Shown here: positions 17,939 to 26,485 of the stretch, one piece after another | How positions within the stretch are numbered: position 1 is the stretch's first letter | Layout: every line of letters starts with the position of its first letter | Origin: Burkholderiaceae bacterium | Lineage (GTDB): Bacteria > Pseudomonadota > Gammaproteobacteria > Burkholderiales > Burkholderiaceae_C | Length of the DNA: 64,000 nucleotides | Direction: 5' to 3' | Assembly: GCA_026125795.1 (NCBI GenBank) | Contig: JAHCKM010000001.1 | Span: forward strand, 62,001-126,000 | The notes under the pieces: generated by a model | What the model saw: only the letters and a program-made list of their open reading frames with translations | Databases searched by the model: none | What the model was told of the DNA's origin: nothing | Made by a program: the position numbers and the translations under genes

Positions 17939-18457
17939 GTGAAGACACGAGTCGTCCGGATCTTCACGGGAGCAACCTTTCGGGTCCCAGAACATATTCA
18001 ACGCATCGACTCGAAGCACACACACGGCTGGCAGCTGAGGTACGGGAAGAGCAAGATGTTTTCCGATCACAGCAATGACGGCAGCAAGGCGCGCGCGTCC
18101 TTGAAGCTGGCCACCGCAGAACTGATCAAGCGCATCGCCAAACTGCCGGCGCCTTCGGGCCTGCGACGCGACATCGCGTCCAACAAGGGCTCGAAGCTGC
18201 CGGTGGGCATCTCCGGTCCCATCGTGCGCACACGTCCCGGGCGCAACACGCGCGACGCCAGCTTCGGCGTCACGCTGCCGCGCTTCGGACTGAAACCCAC
18301 CACGCGCAGCGTCTACATCGCCACCGAGAACACCTACACCGTTGCACGCTACAAGGCCGCGCTGGCAAAAGCCATCGAGCTGCGACGTGCCGCGGAGAAG
18401 GCGTATCAGGCGGCGGCGACCAAGGCCAAGCGCGAGTCGGCGCGCAAGATGAAGTAG
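17939..18457 (+). CDS. small AP2-like (ERF-type) domain protein
   Basis: The 172-residue basic protein has the layout of a family seen in Proteobacteria and often labelled 'pathogenesis-related transcriptional factor/ERF': an N-terminal unit with RIDSKHTHGWQLRYGK, a link with SGLRRDIASNKGSKLPVGI, and a second three-strand-plus-helix unit (about residues 94-150) ending in a Lys/Ala-rich helix. The pattern resembles AP2 domains, which bind DNA in plants and in some homing endonucleases. Function in bacteria is not established as far as I know. The GTG start at 17939 has GGAG about 11 nt upstream. It lies between the FAH and UxaA genes on the same strand, an odd place for a DNA-binding protein. 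Confidence 0.6.
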   Translation: MKTRVVRIFTGATFRVPEHIQRIDSKHTHGWQLRYGKSKMFSDHSNDGSKARASLKLATAELIKRIAKLPAPSGLRRDIASNKGSKLPVGISGPIVRTRPGRNTRDASFGVTLPRFGLKPTTRSVYIATENTYTVARYKAALAKAIELRRAAEKAYQAAATKAKRESARKMK

Positions 18458-18508
18458 CCGTGACATCGTTGTACCGTCATCAGCAGTAGCTTTCTGGGGG
18501 AAGAAGAA

Positions 18509-20059
18509 GTGAACACCACGGTCGCGGCCGGCGCAGGAAGCGCTGTCATCCGCATCCACCCGGCCGACGACGTGGTGATCGCGCGCCGACAGCTGCTCGG
18601 CGGCACGCACGTCGAAAGCGAAGGCATCACGGTGTCGGGCCTGATCCCGCCCGGCCACAAGATCGCCGTGCGGGCGATTGCCGCCGGCGCGCCGGTGCGG
18701 CGCTACAACCAAATCATCGGCACCGCCACGCAGGACATCGCGCCGGGCCAGCACGTGCACACGCACAACCTGGCGTTCTCCAGCTTCGAACGTGCGCATG
18801 AGGTGGGCTCGGGCGTGTCGCCCACCCAATACGTCGACCCGCCGGCCACGTTCATGGGCATCGTGCGCGACGATGGCCGCGTGGCGACGCGCAACTACAT
18901 CGGCGTGCTGACGAGCGTGAACTGCTCGGCCACCGCGGCGCGCGCCATCGCCGACCGGTTCCGGCGCGACATCCATCCGGAGATGCTGGCCGACTACCCC
19001 CATGTCGATGGCGTGGTGGCGCTGACGCACGGCGCCGGCTGCGCCACCGACAGCGAAGGCGAAGATCTGCTGGTGTTGCGCCGCACGCTTGGCGGCTATG
19101 CGCGGCATGCCAACTTTGCCGCCGTCCTGGTGGTGGGCCTGGGCTGCGAGACCAACCAGATCCAGGGCCTGATGGCGCAAGAGGGCCTGGCCGAAGGCGC
19201 GCGCCTGCAGGCCTTCAGCATCCAGGACACCGGCGGCACCGCCAAGACGGTGGCGCGCGGCGTCGAGATCATCCACGGCCTGCTCAAGCAGGCCAACCGC
19301 GTCACGCGGGTGCCGGTGCCGGCGAGCCACATCACGGTGGGGCTGCAGTGCGGCGGCTCCGACGGCTACTCCGGCATCAGTGCCAACCCCGCACTCGGTG
19401 CAGCGGTGGACCGGCTGGTGCGCCACGGCGGCAGCGCCGTCCTGTCGGAGACGCCCGAGATCTACGGCGGCGAGCACCTGCTGACGCGCCGCGCCGTGAG
19501 CCCCGAGGTGGCCGAGAAGCTGTTGAAGCGCATCCGCTGGTGGGAGGCCTACACCGCACGCAACCACATGTCGATGGACAACAACCCATCGGCTGGCAAC
19601 AAGGCGGGCGGCCTGACGACGATTCTGGAGAAGTCGCTCGGCGCGATCGCCAAGAGCGGAACCACCAATCTGGTCGACGTGGTGGAGTTCGCCGAGCGCG
19701 TGAAGGAAAAGGGCCTCACCTACATGGACACGCCGGGCTACGACCCGGTATCGGCCACCGGTCAGGTGGCTGGCGGCGCCAACCTGATCTGCTTCACCAC
19801 CGGCCGCGGCTCGGCCTACGGCTGCGCCCCTTCACCGTCGTTGAAGCTGTCCACCAACACCGCGTTGTGGCTGAAGCAGCAGGACGACATCGACATCGAC
19901 TGCGGCGGCATCATCGACGGCGGCGACACCATCGACACCGTGGGCGAACGCATCTTCCGGCTGATGCTGGCCACCGCCTCCGGGCAGAAGACCAAGAGCG
20001 AGATCCACGGCTACGGGCAGAACGAGTTCGTGCCCTGGCAGCTCGGCGCGGTGATGTAG
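18509..20059 (+). CDS. uxaA: altronate dehydratase/UxaA family hydro-lyase (full length)
   Basis: The 516-residue protein joins an N-terminal SAF domain (about 15-90, HPADDVVIARRQL) to the UxaA/GarD catalytic part, with the motifs GLGCETNQIQGL, GLQCGGSDGYSGISANPALG, MDNNPSAGNKAGGLTTI and CAPSPSLKLSTN. UxaA dehydrates D-altronate to 2-keto-3-deoxygluconate, the galacturonate branch that joins the fructuronate/mannonate branch encoded at manD-uxuB. GarD-type galactarate dehydratases share the motifs, so galactarate is a possible alternative. GGGGGAAGAAGAA before GTG/ATG-type start 18509 (GTG). A strong hairpin follows the stop. Confidence 0.85.
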   Translation: MNTTVAAGAGSAVIRIHPADDVVIARRQLLGGTHVESEGITVSGLIPPGHKIAVRAIAAGAPVRRYNQIIGTATQDIAPGQHVHTHNLAFSSFERAHEVGSGVSPTQYVDPPATFMGIVRDDGRVATRNYIGVLTSVNCSATAARAIADRFRRDIHPEMLADYPHVDGVVALTHGAGCATDSEGEDLLVLRRTLGGYARHANFAAVLVVGLGCETNQIQGLMAQEGLAEGARLQAFSIQDTGGTAKTVARGVEIIHGLLKQANRVTRVPVPASHITVGLQCGGSDGYSGISANPALGAAVDRLVRHGGSAVLSETPEIYGGEHLLTRRAVSPEVAEKLLKRIRWWEAYTARNHMSMDNNPSAGNKAGGLTTILEKSLGAIAKSGTTNLVDVVEFAERVKEKGLTYMDTPGYDPVSATGQVAGGANLICFTTGRGSAYGCAPSPSLKLSTNTALWLKQQDDIDIDCGGIIDGGDTIDTVGERIFRLMLATASGQKTKSEIHGYGQNEFVPWQLGAVM

Positions 20060-20065
20060 CTTGCG

Positions 20066-20097
20066 CGATGAAGAATTGCTCGCGCAATTCTTCATCG
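20066..20097 (+). terminator. strong hairpin terminator after uxaA
   Basis: CGATGAAGAATTG and CAATTCTTCATCG pair perfectly over 13 bp around CTCGCG, starting 6 bp after the uxaA stop. The AT-rich stem stands out from the GC-rich surroundings. There is no T-run, so it may work with Rho or protect the 3' end. It also faces the end of the convergent GGDEF-EAL gene. Confidence 0.65.
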
Positions 20098-20165
20098 AGT
20101 CTGATCAGTGGGACCGGGCTGCGTGTTACCACGCCCAGTCCTCGACTGGCCCGCCTTGCCGGCGT

Positions 20166-22082
20166 TCAGGCGTCGAGCGTGGCCGGCGCCGTCGGCAGCG
20201 GCCCCACGTGGCGCAGCAGCTTGCGCAGATCGACCGCCGGCATCGGCCGGCCGAACAGATAACCCTGACCGAAGTCGACGCGCAGACCGGCGAGGTATTC
20301 GCGTTGCGCCGCGGTCTCGATGCCTTCGGCCACCACGCGCAGCCCGAGCGCGTGTGCCATCGACGCGATCGCGGTCACGATGGCGGCATCACTTTCGTTG
20401 CCCGGCAGCTCGCGCACGAAGCCGCGGTCGATCTTGAGCTTGTCGATCGGCAGGCGGCGCAGGTAGGCCAGCGATGACAGCCCGGTGCCGAAGTCGTCGA
20501 TCGCCACCCGCACGCCGAGCCCGCGCAGGCTCACCAGCGTGCGCACCGCGACGTCGTGGTCGTCGACCAGCGAGTGTTCGGTGATCTCGATCTCCAGCCT
20601 CGAGGGGTCGGCACCGCTGGACTGCAGCGCACTCGACACCTGCTCGAGCAGCAGCCCGTCGCGCAACTGGCGCGCCGATGCGTTGACCGCGACGTAGAAG
20701 TCGCCGAAACCTTCGGCCTCCCAGCTCGCGATTTGTCGGGTGGCCAGCTCGAGCACGTGACGCCCGAGTTCGACGATCAGCCCCGAGCTTTCGGCGATCG
20801 GGATGAACGCGGCCGGGCTCACGGTGCCGCGCTGGGGATGGTGCCAGCGCAGCAGCGCCTCAACGCCCACCATCGTGCGACTGGCCATGTCGATGATCGG
20901 CTGGTACACCAGGCCGAATTCGCCGTTGCCGAGCGCCCGCGACAGCTCTGACTCGGTGCGCAGGCGCTGGCGCGACGCATCCGTCATCTGCTCGTCGTAC
21001 ATCGCCACCGCGTTCTTGCCCGCGTGCTTGGCGCTGTACATCGCGGCATCGGCGGCGCCGAGCAGCTCGCTTTCGGTCCGCGCGTGGTGCGGAAACTCGG
21101 CGATGCCGGCGCTGCCGCGCACCTGGATCTCGAAGCCGCCGACCTGGATCGACGCCGACAGCGCGAGCTGCGCGGCCGCACCGGCCTGGCGCGCCGCCTC
21201 ATGCGTGCCGTCGGTGTCGAACACCACGATGAATTCGTCGCCGCCGAAGCGGAACGCCTGGTTGCCGGCTTTCAAGGTCTCGCTCAGGCGTCGCGCCAGC
21301 GTGCGCAACACTTCGTCGCCCGCGGCGTGGCCGAGCGAGTCGTTGATGGTGCTGAAGTCGTCGAGGTCGAGCAGCATCACGCCGAAGCCCTCGCCGCTCC
21401 TGGCATGGCGTTGAATGCAGGCCTGAAGCTGCTCCTTTGCGGCGCGCCGGTTGTGCAGCCCGGTGACCGGATCCACGTAGGCCAGCTCGTGCAGTTGCTC
21501 CTCGGTGCGATCGATTGCACGCCGCACGCCTCGTGCCAGCGCGTAGGCCATCGCCAGCGCCACCAGCGCGGCGCCGAGCGAGGTGAGCGCGAACACGCCG
21601 GACTCGCGCCGCAGCGACTGCACGCCCAGCACCACCTCCACGTGGCCGAGCAGCCGCGTGTCGTGCACGATCGGCGCACGCACGTGCAGATGGTCGTCAT
21701 CCCACTGCACCATGCCTTCGCCGCGGCCGTTGGACCAGCTCACGTGGTCGGCCGGCTTGTGCAGGTAGCTTGCGAACACCGCGTTGTCGACGCCGCGCGC
21801 GACCGCGGCGCTGAAGTCGGGAGATGCTTTCAGAAAGCCCAGCACCTCGGTGGCGGTGTTGACGTCGCCGAACATCAAGGCCGCCGACAGGGCGTCAGCC
21901 GTGATGCGTGCCTGCACCAGCGCCGCCTCGGCCATCTCGGCGCGACGCGACGCGTAGTGGTAGGTGTTGAAGATCAGCGCGGCCACCAGCAGCGCCAGCG
22001 CGGCCGCGCCCATCGCGGCGCGCGTCAGGCGAGGGCCGAGCCGCTCCCGCTTGGGTTTGGCCTGCAGCCACAACAACTTCAC
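20166..22082 (-). CDS. membrane diguanylate cyclase/phosphodiesterase (CHASE8-GGDEF-EAL)
   Basis: The 638-residue protein has a first TM helix at about 15-40, a periplasmic CHASE8-like sensor (about 45-145, ADALSAALMFGDVNTATEVL), a second TM near 150-180, then GGDEF with intact FGGDEF at 280-284 and EAL with EALLRW at 408-413. The EAL catalytic set ITEHSLVDD, DDFGTGLSSL, LKIDRGF and EGIETA is complete, so both cyclase and phosphodiesterase could work. Sensor layout is like YfiN/TpbB. The GTG start at 22082 overlaps the yfiR-type stop by 4 bp, so the two are translationally coupled, and the YfiR-like protein is the probable periplasmic repressor. Confidence 0.88.
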   Translation of the reverse strand: MKLLWLQAKPKRERLGPRLTRAAMGAAALALLVAALIFNTYHYASRRAEMAEAALVQARITADALSAALMFGDVNTATEVLGFLKASPDFSAAVARGVDNAVFASYLHKPADHVSWSNGRGEGMVQWDDDHLHVRAPIVHDTRLLGHVEVVLGVQSLRRESGVFALTSLGAALVALAMAYALARGVRRAIDRTEEQLHELAYVDPVTGLHNRRAAKEQLQACIQRHARSGEGFGVMLLDLDDFSTINDSLGHAAGDEVLRTLARRLSETLKAGNQAFRFGGDEFIVVFDTDGTHEAARQAGAAAQLALSASIQVGGFEIQVRGSAGIAEFPHHARTESELLGAADAAMYSAKHAGKNAVAMYDEQMTDASRQRLRTESELSRALGNGEFGLVYQPIIDMASRTMVGVEALLRWHHPQRGTVSPAAFIPIAESSGLIVELGRHVLELATRQIASWEAEGFGDFYVAVNASARQLRDGLLLEQVSSALQSSGADPSRLEIEITEHSLVDDHDVAVRTLVSLRGLGVRVAIDDFGTGLSSLAYLRRLPIDKLKIDRGFVRELPGNESDAAIVTAIASMAHALGLRVVAEGIETAAQREYLAGLRVDFGQGYLFGRPMPAVDLRKLLRHVGPLPTAPATLDA

Positions 22083-22633
22083 TCTTTCACCTCCCGAGCC
22101 AATCGCAGCAGGCGCGAGCTCAGCGTCAATCCGTTGGCGCGCGCGGTGGCCAGGTTCACCGTGAAGCTGACGCGTCCCTCGACCACGTCGAGGCGGATGC
22201 ACACGGGGCTGTCCATGGCCTGATGTCCGTCGGCAAAGCTGAGCAGCGGCAACGATTGGAGCTCGCGCCGCAACGCCGGGCGCGCTGCCAGCAGCGCGTC
22301 GTCGAGCAGCAGCGCGTGGCACGAGGCGGTGGCTTCGGCGCCCGTCAGCTCGCGCACCTGAAGGACCCAGTGGCGCACCACGCGGCCGTTGAGCGTGGTC
22401 AGCGGGGCAAGCAACGGCTGCTGCCGTCCGACGCACAGCACCAGTGCGGCCTTGGGTGCAGGCGCGGCGGCCGCGGGCCAGTCGGCAAACGCCAGCAGGT
22501 TGGCGAGCACGGCGGCCTTGACGTCGAGCTCGTTGACCGCGGCGGCCGGCGTGCTCGCCAGCCACCCGGCCAGCCACACGCCGGCGCGCACCAGGCGGCC
22601 GCCACGTTGCAGGAAGCGGTGTGCGACGAACAT
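22079..22633 (-). CDS. YfiR-family (DUF4154) periplasmic protein
   Basis: The 184-residue protein has an N-terminal export signal (hydrophobic LAGWLASTPAAA) and a YfiR-like body: ELDVKAAVLANLLAFADWP near residue 35, LVLCVG, RELTGAEATASCHALLL, the SFADG segment and a C-terminal VSFTVNLATARANGLTLSSRLLRLA. In YfiBNR systems YfiR sits in the periplasm and holds the diguanylate cyclase YfiN inactive until redox or envelope stress releases it. The coupling with the CHASE8-GGDEF-EAL gene fits that role. It differs from YfiBNR in having a TonB receptor upstream rather than an OmpA-like YfiB downstream. Confidence 0.85.
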   Translation of the reverse strand: MFVAHRFLQRGGRLVRAGVWLAGWLASTPAAAVNELDVKAAVLANLLAFADWPAAAAPAPKAALVLCVGRQQPLLAPLTTLNGRVVRHWVLQVRELTGAEATASCHALLLDDALLAARPALRRELQSLPLLSFADGHQAMDSPVCIRLDVVEGRVSFTVNLATARANGLTLSSRLLRLAREVKE

Positions 22634-22656
22634 GGCCTGCGGCGTGGTGTCTCGCT

Positions 22657-24654
22657 CTAGAACGGCAGGTCCATGCGCACTCGCCAAGTGCGGCCGTCCT
22701 GGCGCACGGTGGGCAGCCGGTCGGGCAGGCTGCCCGGATCGTCGTACTCGCGGTCCAGCAGGTTGTACGCGCTCAGGCTCAACGTCGCCCGCGCCAGCGG
22801 CAGGCGCGTCGACAGCGTGGTGTTGACGATGCCGTGGCCGGCGGCTGCACCGCGCCGCGAGTAGGCCTGCGCATCGACGCCGAGCGTCCAGCGGCCCGAC
22901 AGCGGCACCACGGCCACCAGCTTGGCCATTTGCCGTGGCGACAGTTGGGCGAAGCTGTCGCCGGCAGAGCCGTCGGCGAGCTGGCGGCTCGCGTTGGCGC
23001 GCACCATCAGGCCACCGCGCCATTGCCGCTCGACCTCGAACTCCAGCCCGCGCATGCGCAGCTCGCCGAGGTTGCGAAAGGTGTAGAGATTGGCCGTGCT
23101 GTCGAAATCGAGCACGATCAGCTCGCGCGCGCGCGATTCGTAGGCACTCAGGCTCAGGCGCGTGTCGGCTCGGGGCGTCCAGTCCAGCACCAGCTCGCCG
23201 CCGCGCACGCGCTCGGGCCGCAGCGCCGGGTTGCTCATGTAGCCGCCGGGACCTTGCACCTCGTAGTGGGCCTCGAATGCGTTGGGCGGCCGGAAGGCGG
23301 TGCCGTAGATCGCCTTGGCCACCCAGTCGGACCCCAGGCGCCGGATCAGTGCCACGCGCGGATGCTCCTGCGCCGGCTGGCCGCGCTGGTGATCGACCCG
23401 CAGGCCCAGGTCGACGATGGTGCGCTCGCCCAGCTCGATGCTGTCCTGGGCATAGAGCGAGTAGCGCTCGTCGGTGCGGTCCAGGTCCTGGTAGGTGGTG
23501 TCGGCGTCGTCGAGGTCGCTGTTGCGAAAGCGGATCGTGTTGGAGCGCTGATACTCGGCACCGATCTGCAACGTGTGGGCACGCCAGGCGCGTTGCAGCC
23601 AGCGCGTTTCGACGCCCCACCAGCGGCCGACGTCGTCATCGCGGTTGACGGTGATCGGCGGATAGTCGAGCACGTAATCGCCGACGAAGCGGTACTGGCC
23701 GCCGAATCCGCGCGTGATCCACTCGCTGCTGTCGCTCAGGCGACGTCGCCAGGTGAGGTCGAGCAACGACTGCTGGTCGTGGTAGCGGCTGCGCGGGTCG
23801 CCAAGCACCATGTCCACAGTGGCGCCGATGCCTTTGTCGCGATCGGCGTGCAAGGCGTGCAAGGCGAGCTCGCCCGCATCCACCGCCAGTCGCAAGCCGG
23901 TGCGCCGTTCATAGTCGGTTCCGCGCACGTGGCCGTCAGGCGCCAGCGCACTGCTCTGGCCCTCGAAGAACAGGTCGGGTCCGTCGCTGCTGTAGTGCGA
24001 CGCCGACAGCAACCACGACAGGCCGTTTTCTGTGCCGCGCCGCAGCGTGGCGCGCGCCTCGCGGGCGTTGAACGACCCGAGCGCGAGCGTGGCGCCGGAT
24101 GCCGTGTCGGGCAGACGCCGCGTGACGACGTTGATCACGCCGAAGAATGCGTTGGCGCCGTACACCGGCGAGCCCTGTCCCGGGATGAACTCGATGCGGT
24201 CGACATGGTCGATGTCGATCGGCGCCTCCAGGCCGATGTAGGCCTGGTCGTACAGGTTGTCGTTCACGCGGTTGCCGTCGATCAGCAGCAGCACGCGCGT
24301 GTTGTAGTCACCCGGCGCAAAGAAGCCGCGCACGCCGAGGTAGCTGTACGAGCGGTCGTACACCACGTTGAGGCCGCGCACGGTGCGCAGCGCGTCGGCC
24401 AGCGTGCGATGACCGAGCGCCTTGATCTCGGCGGCGGTGATCACCGTCACGGCGGCCGCAGCCGCGCTGCGCCGCTGTGCGGTGCGTGACGCGCCGGTGA
24501 CTTCGAGGTTGAGCAGATCATCCAGCGGCAGGTCGGCCAGCTGCGCCGCGCCGGGCTCGGCAGCATGCAGCGCGGCGCCCGCGAGCATTGCCGCCAGCAG
24601 CACGGCGACGGCCAGGCGCCGGTTGCGCGGGCGGGGTGGGTTCGAACGGCTCAT
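22657..24654 (-). CDS. TonB-dependent outer membrane receptor
   Basis: The 665-residue protein has a signal peptide (AVAVLLAAMLAGAALHAAEP), a plug domain (LLNLEVTGASR, VTVITAAEIKALGHRTLADALRTV, GVRGF, VLLLIDGNRVND, IEFIPGQGSPVYGANAFFGVINV) and a beta barrel ending in a terminal aromatic residue (MDLPF). Receptors of this size with YfiR-type neighbours are often annotated as vitamin B12- or siderophore-like, but no substrate can be assigned. ATG 24654 is chosen over the in-frame 24822 since it starts directly at the signal peptide with GAGAGG upstream. It is 23 bp before the yfiR-type gene. Confidence 0.87.
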   Translation of the reverse strand: MSRSNPPRPRNRRLAVAVLLAAMLAGAALHAAEPGAAQLADLPLDDLLNLEVTGASRTAQRRSAAAAAVTVITAAEIKALGHRTLADALRTVRGLNVVYDRSYSYLGVRGFFAPGDYNTRVLLLIDGNRVNDNLYDQAYIGLEAPIDIDHVDRIEFIPGQGSPVYGANAFFGVINVVTRRLPDTASGATLALGSFNAREARATLRRGTENGLSWLLSASHYSSDGPDLFFEGQSSALAPDGHVRGTDYERRTGLRLAVDAGELALHALHADRDKGIGATVDMVLGDPRSRYHDQQSLLDLTWRRRLSDSSEWITRGFGGQYRFVGDYVLDYPPITVNRDDDVGRWWGVETRWLQRAWRAHTLQIGAEYQRSNTIRFRNSDLDDADTTYQDLDRTDERYSLYAQDSIELGERTIVDLGLRVDHQRGQPAQEHPRVALIRRLGSDWVAKAIYGTAFRPPNAFEAHYEVQGPGGYMSNPALRPERVRGGELVLDWTPRADTRLSLSAYESRARELIVLDFDSTANLYTFRNLGELRMRGLEFEVERQWRGGLMVRANASRQLADGSAGDSFAQLSPRQMAKLVAVVPLSGRWTLGVDAQAYSRRGAAAGHGIVNTTLSTRLPLARATLSLSAYNLLDREYDDPGSLPDRLPTVRQDGRTWRVRMDLPF

Positions 24655-25068
24655 GAAACGTTGCCTCTCTTCCATGCCGGGCCGCGGGCACCGCGCGCAC
24701 GCGAACGCGGCCCGGTCGCAGGCCGGTATCGATTCGTGTATTGGGTCGCAGATGACCGCATCGATAGCGCCCGAACAGCCGACCCATTGCGGTGTTGTTC
24801 GGCTCGCTCGCTGCGTACCCAAGGGCGACGTCAGCCGCGCAACGGGCCGATGTCACGCCGGCGGCGGTGTCCTACAGCGTTGTGTCCAGTTGCGTCGCCA
24901 CTGCAGCGTCTCTGGATCGCGTGCCACCTGCATCGGCCGGGTGCCGCAGTCAAGGCGGGCAGGCGCCCCGGCAACGTGTCTTCACATCCTTTTCACACGC
25001 TTCATCCCGAGTTCACCGGCCGCCCCCACAGTACGGCCGTCTCCACCTTTGCGTATCCACGCCTGAGC
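24655..25068. other. 414-bp divergent intergenic region
   Basis: This gap separates the TonB receptor and murA-like genes, which read away from each other, and must hold promoters for both. I see no coding sequence with convincing codon pattern, no strong dyad and no known riboswitch fold. The AT-richer stretch CATCCTTTTCACACGCTTCAT around 24985-25005 is the best place for the murA-like promoter. Open frames here are extensions of the flanking genes. Confidence 0.5.
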
Positions 25069-26370
25069 ATGTCCGACCTGATCGTCCACGGCGGCAGCCC
25101 CTTGAGCGGCGCCATTCAGCCCTCGGCCAACAAGAACGCGGTGCTGCCAATCCTGGCGGCCACGTTGCTCACGCACGAGCCGGTGCGCCTGGAGCGCGTG
25201 CCGGAGATCACCGACGCGCGCCGCATGCTGGAGCTGTTCCGCGCCATGGGCAGCCGCGTCGAGGCCGACTTCAGCACCGGCTGCGTCGTGATCGAGCATC
25301 GCGACACGGCATTCGATGCGCGCACGATGCGCCTGCCCGAGGGCATGCGTTCATCGATTCTGCTGGTGCCGCCGCTGCTCACGCGCTTCGGGCAGGCGCG
25401 CATCGAGGACGAGGTGCGCGGCTGCACGCTCGGCGTGCGCGAGATCGATCCGCACATCGAGGTGTTCGAGCACTTCGGCGCGCGCACCGAGCGCGGCGAC
25501 GATGGCTGGGTGCTGCACGTGAAGCGCCCGCTGCAGGCGGTGCACCACTGGCTCGACTACGCGTCGGTCACCACCACCGAGAACTTCGTGTTGTGCGCGG
25601 TGCTGGGGCAAGGCCGCTCTGTGCTGACCAACGCGGCCTGCGAGCCGCACGTTCAGGAGTTCTGCCGCTTCCTGATCTCGCTGGGCGCGCGCATCGAAGG
25701 CGTGGGCACGTCGACGCTCAGCGTCACCGGCGTGGCGGGCCTGCGCGGCGGCGCGCATCGCTTCGACGAGGACTTCCACGAGATCACCACCTTCCTCGCG
25801 CTGTCGGCCATCACCGGCGGCGACGTGCGCGTGAAGAATCCCGTGCCCGAACAGTTTCCGCTGATCGACCGCACTTTTGCCAAGCTCGGCGCCTTCGTCA
25901 GCCACGCAGACGGTTGGTCGCGCGTGGTCACCGAAGGCGGACGCCTGCGCGTGCGCGAGCCGTTCACGCGCAACGTGCTGCAGAAGATCGAAGCCGCGCC
26001 GTGGCCGTACCTGAGCGTGGACCTGCTGCCGATCTTCATCGCGCTCGGTGTGCGCGCCGAAGGCAGCGTGTTGTTCTGGAACAAGGTGTACGACGGGGCG
26101 CTCGGCTGGACCAGCGAGCTGGCCAAGTTCGGCGCTCAGGCCTTCCAGTCGGATCCGCACCGCGTGGTCACATTCGGGGGCAAGCCGCTGTCGGGCGCCG
26201 AAGTCGACAGCCCCTACATCATCCGCGTCGCGATCGCGCTGCTGATGGTGGCGGCGAGCATCGAGGGGCGCTCGGTGATCCGCCATGCCGCGCCGATCCG
26301 GCGCGCGCACCCGCGCTTCGTCGAGAACCTGGTGGCGCTCGGCGCACGCATCGAGTGGCGCGAGCCTTGA
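25069..26370 (+). CDS. UDP-N-acetylglucosamine 1-carboxyvinyltransferase (MurA-like)
   Basis: The 433-residue EPSP-synthase-fold enzyme keeps the MurA active-site set: KN in SANKNAVLPIL, the catalytic Cys at 119 in RGCTLGVREIDPH, an Asp in SVDLLPIF where MurA has its general-base Asp, and an Arg in YIIRVAIAL. It would transfer enolpyruvate from PEP to UDP-GlcNAc, the first committed step of peptidoglycan synthesis. The surrounding loop sequences differ from standard MurA (for instance GCTLGVREID rather than GCAIGARPVD), and no cell-wall genes are nearby, so it may be a second copy or act on another acceptor. With Cys rather than Asp at 119 it should be fosfomycin-sensitive. Confidence 0.8.
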   Translation: MSDLIVHGGSPLSGAIQPSANKNAVLPILAATLLTHEPVRLERVPEITDARRMLELFRAMGSRVEADFSTGCVVIEHRDTAFDARTMRLPEGMRSSILLVPPLLTRFGQARIEDEVRGCTLGVREIDPHIEVFEHFGARTERGDDGWVLHVKRPLQAVHHWLDYASVTTTENFVLCAVLGQGRSVLTNAACEPHVQEFCRFLISLGARIEGVGTSTLSVTGVAGLRGGAHRFDEDFHEITTFLALSAITGGDVRVKNPVPEQFPLIDRTFAKLGAFVSHADGWSRVVTEGGRLRVREPFTRNVLQKIEAAPWPYLSVDLLPIFIALGVRAEGSVLFWNKVYDGALGWTSELAKFGAQAFQSDPHRVVTFGGKPLSGAEVDSPYIIRVAIALLMVAASIEGRSVIRHAAPIRRAHPRFVENLVALGARIEWREP

Positions 26371-26485
26371 CGACGCGCTGAGTCGCTCGTCGCGGCGCCG
26401 GAACGCAGTCAGCCCACGGACTTGGCGAGCGAGGCCTCGAGGCCGTCGCGCGCCTGGCGGCAAAACGCGCCGCAGCGTGCGAAGG

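Noticed and set aside
24636-24660. GGGTTCGAAC, similar to a tRNA T-loop
   Set aside because: It lies at the coding start of the TonB receptor and no acceptor or anticodon stem can be formed around it.
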